Assembly: GCA_964423545.1 (NCBI GenBank)
Contig: CAYRFV010000269.1
Coordinates: 1 to 7,640 of the forward strand
Direction of reading: 5' to 3'
DNA: 7,640 nucleotides
Origin: JALOOE01 sp964423545
GTDB taxonomy: Bacteria > Chloroflexota > Anaerolineae > CG2-30-64-16
Shown here: piece by piece, positions 4,992-7,640 of the stretch
How the letters are laid out: every line of letters begins with the position of its first letter
Numbering within the stretch: position 1 is the stretch's first letter
Program-made: the position numbers and the translations under genes
The notes under the pieces: model-generated
Told to the model about the DNA's origin: nothing
Databases searched by the model: none
What the model saw: only the letters and a program-made list of their open reading frames with translations

Positions 4992-5876
4992 ATGGCGGTC
5001 GAAACGAGCGCATCCCGGACGCAGAATCCTGCCGAACGGCAGGGGATGCTGCTGGCTTTTGCGGCGGTAATCGCGTTTTCGACCAGCCCGATCTTCGTGC
5101 TTGCCGCCGCGCCGCTCAGTGCGTTCGTGATTACCTGTGGCAGGATGGCTGTCGGGGCGATCTGGGTCATGCTGTTAGGGCGCTTGGCGCGGCAGCCGAT
5201 CCTGCCGGCGCGCGACGACCGGCTGTTGTTTGTGGGCATCGGGCTGATCACGGCGCTGCATTTTCTCTCCTACATCGCCTCGCTGAGCTTCACCACCATC
5301 GCCCAATCGCTGGCCATTGTCTATACGGCGCCGATCTTCGTGGCGTTTTTCTCGGCGACGATGCTGCACGAGCCGATCTCGCCACGCCAATGGCTGGGCG
5401 TGCTCGTGACGGTGGCAGGGATCGCGATCCTCGTCGGGCTCCAGCCGCAGATGGATGCGGCCATGGCGTTCGGCGACCTGCTGGCGTTGATCTCGGCGAT
5501 CACCTTTGGCCTCTATTCGGTGGCCGGCCGATCGCAGCGGGCGCGTTACAGCCTGTTCACGTATGCCGGGACGGTGTACGGCATGGCAGCGCTGTGGACG
5601 CTGCCGGCGGCCGCAGCGACACTGCAGCCCGCGGCGGTCAGCCTGCAGTCGGCGGCGGCCGTGGCGGCGGCGGGGCTGATCCCCCTGGGGCTGGGACACA
5701 CGCTCTACAACGCCGCGCTCCGCCGCACGCACGCCACGATCGTCAACCTGATCGCCACGCAAGAGGTGAGCGGCGGCATCATCCTGGGCATGGTCGTGTT
5801 GGGACAGATGCCGCAGACGAACGAAGTCCTTGGCGCAGCCGTGGCATTGGCCGGTATCGCGGTGGTGCTGGCATGA
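4992..5876 (+). CDS. EamA/DMT-superfamily transporter (RhaT-like), 10 membrane segments
   Basis: A 294-residue integral membrane protein with the two-repeat EamA layout of five plus five helices. Likely spans are about 19-40, 44-64, 79-98, 102-123, 134-151, 160-178, 186-206, 221-242, 250-272 and 275-294. The first repeat has STSPIF, RMAVGAIWV and YTAPIFVAFF...LHEPISPRQWLG, which match the family signature. The second has GDLLALISAITFGLYSVAGR and ATIVNLIATQEVSGGIILG. Family members export or import metabolites such as amino acids, nucleosides or drugs; the substrate is unknown. The chosen start lies 3 nt after the stop of the 39-residue gene and has no recognisable ribosome site of its own, which suggests translational coupling. 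The alternative in-frame ATG at 5046 (residue 19) would begin at the first span and has GGGG directly before it, too close for a good site. The C-terminus ends right after the last helix. Confidence 0.9.
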   Translation: MAVETSASRTQNPAERQGMLLAFAAVIAFSTSPIFVLAAAPLSAFVITCGRMAVGAIWVMLLGRLARQPILPARDDRLLFVGIGLITALHFLSYIASLSFTTIAQSLAIVYTAPIFVAFFSATMLHEPISPRQWLGVLVTVAGIAILVGLQPQMDAAMAFGDLLALISAITFGLYSVAGRSQRARYSLFTYAGTVYGMAALWTLPAAAATLQPAAVSLQSAAAVAAAGLIPLGLGHTLYNAALRRTHATIVNLIATQEVSGGIILGMVVLGQMPQTNEVLGAAVALAGIAVVLA

Positions 5877-5948
5877 CGCCGGCCGGCACGCGGGGTGACC
5901 GCGACGCATCGGTGATGGAGTGGGACCCGCAGGAGAGAGGGTGGAGAT

Positions 5949-6272
5949 GTGAGCAAGCCTGTTGATTGCCGGTACTATTACGCGGATGCGCATCGCGGCC
6001 GCGAGGTGGAAGAGTGCCGCTTGATTGCGCGGAATCGCGAGAATCGCCGGCCCTGGAAGCGCAGCCTGTGCGACTCGTGCCCGACGCCGGGCATCCTGCG
6101 CGAGACGACGTGCCGCCACCTGGCGCTCGAGGCGTCGGTGGAGCGCCAATTGGGGCTGTTCGACAGCGTCTCGGTGTACGCCGTCTGCACCGAGCACGTG
6201 ATCGAGCTGAAGAACCCCAAGCGCTGCCCGGCCTGCGAGGCAGCCGCCAGCGGAGCAAACGCGACCAGGTGA
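5949..6272 (+). CDS. Cys-rich, probably metal-binding protein, 107 residues, unknown function
   Basis: Starts at GTG 5949 (GTG AGC AAG CCT), with AGGAGAGAGGG (5931-5941) upstream. Eight cysteines occur at C7, C23, C41, C44, C55, C80, C93 and C96; two CxxC pairs (LCDSCP, RCPACE), plus His at 57 and 83, suggest one or two Zn or Fe-S sites. Recognisable blocks are CRYYYADAHRGREVEECRLI, W..SLCDSCPTPGILRETTCRHLALEA and GLFDSVSVYAVCTEHV. It is basic, has no membrane span or signal peptide, and seems cytoplasmic. The regular cysteine spacing and absence of low-complexity sequence favour a real folded protein. I do not recognise a named family; similar short Cys proteins seem familiar from Chloroflexota, but I cannot verify that. 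It follows the transporter by 72 nt on the same strand and may share its transcript. Confidence 0.75.
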   Translation: MSKPVDCRYYYADAHRGREVEECRLIARNRENRRPWKRSLCDSCPTPGILRETTCRHLALEASVERQLGLFDSVSVYAVCTEHVIELKNPKRCPACEAAASGANATR

Positions 6273-6315
6273 TGGGGAGGCGTGTCCCTGGCGCCATCGA
6301 TCCGCCGCGCGGCCG

Positions 6316-6330
6316 GCAGCCGGCGGCTGC
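6316..6330. repeat. Short GC hairpin between converging genes
   Basis: GCAGCC (6316-6321) pairs with GGCTGC (6325-6330) around GGC, inside the 97-bp gap between the Cys-rich gene and the oppositely oriented aminotransferase. It could help end transcription from either side, but there is no T run and such hairpins are common at this GC content. The rest of the gap holds nothing I can identify. Confidence 0.3.
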
Positions 6331-6369
6331 GCATCCCGCGTCCGGGCGCGCACCCCGAATGATTCACCG

Positions 6370-7485
6370 TTACTGCGACGTCAGGTACTCCCCAAGCACC
6401 TCCAGCGCCGCCGCGAAGCTGCGCCGCCCCAGGCCGACGCGAAAGTGATTGCCGCCAAAATCGAACACATCGCCGGGCAAGACCATCAGGCTCTTCGCCT
6501 CGAGCAGGCCGCGGCAGAACGCGGCTGCCGATGCTGCGCCCAGAAGCTGCGGGAACGCAACCGAACCCGCGGCCGGTGGGAGCCAGCGGAATGCACTGCG
6601 GCGGCCGGCGAAGAAGCGTTCGGCCAGCACGAGATTGGCGCGCAGGATCGCCAGGTTGCGGGCAAGGATGCGCTCTCGGCCGCGCAGCGCCATGATGCCG
6701 AGCAGTTCGCCCGGTGCGCTGTTGCAGATCGTTGTGTAGTCCTTGAATGCGGCGGCCCGCGCAAGGACGTCGTGGTCGTGCGTCGCCAGCCAGCCAATGC
6801 GCAGGCCGGGCAAGGCCATCGATTTCGACAGCCCCGAGAGTGCGATGCCGCCCTCATACAGATCGGCAACCGAGGGCAGCCGATCGGCTGGCTCATACTC
6901 CAGCAGCCGGTACATCTCATCGGAGAAGAGATACAGGCCGTGGCGCCGCGCCAGCGCAACGATAGCGTCCAACTCGGTGCGAGTTGGCTGGTAGCCGGTG
7001 GGATTGTGAGGGAAGTTGACCACCAGCAGCCGGGTGCGGGGGGCGATGCTGCGCTCCAGCGCGGCCAGGTCGAGTCGCCAGCCCGCAGTATGCGGCTCCA
7101 ACGACCAACGTGTGACCGCGGCGCCCAACGCCTCAGCCACCTGGTACAGCGACTGATAGCCGGGGAAGGTCGCGATGACGTGGTCGCCCGGCGCCAGCAA
7201 CACATTCATGGCAATGAAGATCAACTCTTCAGGTGCAGCAACCAGCGTCTCATCCGCTGCGATGCCCTCGTAAAGGCGCGCAATCTCGGCCCGCAAGAGC
7301 GGATGGCCGGCAGACTCGGTGTAGCCGAGGCTCAGATCGCGCCACAGGCCGAGCATCTCCGCATCGGAAAGCGCCAGCAGCTCGGAAAGCGCCAGCGCCT
7401 CGCAGTCCGAGGCGCTGAGCAGATAGCGCACCTTGAATTCGTAGGCCGCGAAGTAGCGTTCGAGCTTGAAGTCGGTGATTTGCAC
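6370..7485 (-). CDS. Class I/II PLP-dependent aminotransferase
   Basis: A 371-residue fold-type I PLP enzyme of the class I/II aminotransferase family. Landmarks in order: GYTESAGHPLLRAEIARLYEG (54-74), the substrate-side loop; PGDHVIATFPGYQSLY (99-114); NFPHNPTG (N161 contacts PLP); SDEMYR (D189 contacts the pyridine nitrogen, Y192 the ring oxygen); SGLSKSMALPGLRIGW (Schiff-base Lys K221, phosphate-binding R229); FRVGLGR (R349, carboxylate-binding). The N-terminus FKLERYFAAYEFKVRYLLSASDCEAL is a distinct subfamily feature, not the usual MI-start region. The phosphate-loop position reads AAPEE rather than the common GASEA-type sequence, also subfamily-like. Start: GTG at 7485, with AGGTG 6 nt upstream (7492-7496). 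The substrate amino acid cannot be told. No pathway partners are adjacent; it may be monocistronic. It converges on the Cys-rich gene. Confidence 0.9.
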   Translation of the reverse strand: MQITDFKLERYFAAYEFKVRYLLSASDCEALALSELLALSDAEMLGLWRDLSLGYTESAGHPLLRAEIARLYEGIAADETLVAAPEELIFIAMNVLLAPGDHVIATFPGYQSLYQVAEALGAAVTRWSLEPHTAGWRLDLAALERSIAPRTRLLVVNFPHNPTGYQPTRTELDAIVALARRHGLYLFSDEMYRLLEYEPADRLPSVADLYEGGIALSGLSKSMALPGLRIGWLATHDHDVLARAAAFKDYTTICNSAPGELLGIMALRGRERILARNLAILRANLVLAERFFAGRRSAFRWLPPAAGSVAFPQLLGAASAAAFCRGLLEAKSLMVLPGDVFDFGGNHFRVGLGRRSFAAALEVLGEYLTSQ

Positions 7486-7512
7486 GGGTCACACCTGCGC
7501 TGGAGATGAGAA

Positions 7513-7543
7513 GGACACGGAGTCGATCCGTCACTCCGTGTCC
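7513..7543. repeat. 11-bp perfect inverted repeat in the aminotransferase leader
   Basis: GGACACGGAGT (7513-7523) is the reverse complement of ACTCCGTGTCC (7533-7543), with a 9-nt loop. It lies 27 nt upstream of the GTG start and outside the proposed ribosome site. If transcribed it makes a stable leader hairpin. Confidence 0.7.
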
Positions 7544-7569
7544 CTGGCGTCCTCCTGCGAATGAGAGTG

Positions 7570-7600
7570 CAGCAGGGCAAGATGGCATCTTGCCCTGCTG
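7570..7600. repeat. Perfect 31-bp palindrome (15-bp arms, 1-nt centre)
   Basis: CAGCAGGGCAAGATG (7570-7584) is exactly mirrored by 7586-7600 around one G. The long, perfect arms with a 1-nt centre resemble the palindrome at 20-48, although the arm sequences differ. It may be a REP-like element or a dimer-binding site. There is no T tract for intrinsic termination. Confidence 0.75.
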
Positions 7601-7613
7601 ACCGCTGTGCGCC

Positions 7614-7635
7614 GGTCGCGAGGTCGAAAGCGACC
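7614..7635. repeat. Third short inverted repeat upstream of the aminotransferase
   Basis: GGTCGC (7614-7619) pairs with GCGACC (7630-7635) across a 10-nt loop. It is short and may be chance in GC-rich DNA. The sequence runs off the window, so any larger structure or upstream gene is not visible. Confidence 0.35.
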
Positions 7636-7640
7636 GCGAG

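Noticed and set aside
4898..5965. Rightward open frame of 355 codons
   Set aside because: It is out of frame with the small membrane protein and the EamA transporter, both of which have clear membrane patterns. The translation is Arg/Gly/Asp-rich noise.
5915..5965. 16-codon frame ATGGAGTGGGACCC... overlapping the Cys-rich gene start
   Set aside because: Too short, no ribosome site, and it reads through the ribosome site of the next gene; nothing supports translation.
5175..6353. Leftward open frame of 392 codons
   Set aside because: It is antisense to the transporter and Cys-rich genes, with no domain signature and no plausible ribosome site.
6445..7509. Rightward open frame of 354 codons
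   Set aside because: It is antisense to the intact aminotransferase; the translation is Gln/Arg-rich with no motifs.

Overview
This is a GC-rich, densely coded bacterial chromosome segment. Gene content and style suggest a Chloroflexota bacterium, probably of the Chloroflexia or a related filamentous lineage: a LiaF-like 'toast-rack' membrane protein, a photolyase next to a Rieske oxygenase, an orphan Cys-rich small protein, and many GC-rich hairpin repeats between genes. No rRNA or marker gene is present, so this placement is an inference of moderate confidence.

Layout. 1-163: leader carrying a perfect 29-bp palindrome. 164-1096 (+): three-segment membrane protein with a repetitive beta-rich C-terminal domain. 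1143-2015 (+): amidohydrolase-2 family TIM-barrel hydrolase. 2041-2120: three tandem 30-bp hairpin units between two converging genes. 2122-3150 (-): Rieske-type oxygenase alpha subunit. 3172-4632 (-): CPD-type DNA photolyase, 21 bp upstream of the Rieske gene and almost certainly co-transcribed with it. 4633-4868: divergent control region with an extended -10 promoter for the photolyase side, a 20-bp-period array of dyad-symmetric repeats, and a textbook TTGACA-N17-TATAAT promoter for the rightward side. 4869-4988 (+): 39-residue single-span membrane protein. 4992-5876 (+): EamA/DMT-family transporter starting 3 nt after it. 5949-6272 (+): 107-residue Cys-rich, probably metal-binding protein. 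6370-7485 (-): class I/II PLP aminotransferase. 7486-7640: leader with three different inverted repeats.

Functional logic. The clearest unit is the divergent pair of transcripts around 4633-4868. Leftward is photolyase plus Rieske oxygenase, which could be a light-related repair and oxidation pair. Rightward is the small membrane peptide, the EamA exporter and possibly the Cys-rich protein. Both promoters flank the same palindromic array, so a shared DNA-binding regulator is plausible. The other genes are ordinary metabolic or envelope genes.

Most worth a second look: the divergent promoter with its phased palindrome array, the unannotated 39-residue peptide apparently coupled to the transporter, the Cys-rich orphan, and the tandem hairpin repeat that abuts, and may supply, the Rieske stop codon. 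I found no CRISPR array, transposase, tRNA or rRNA.
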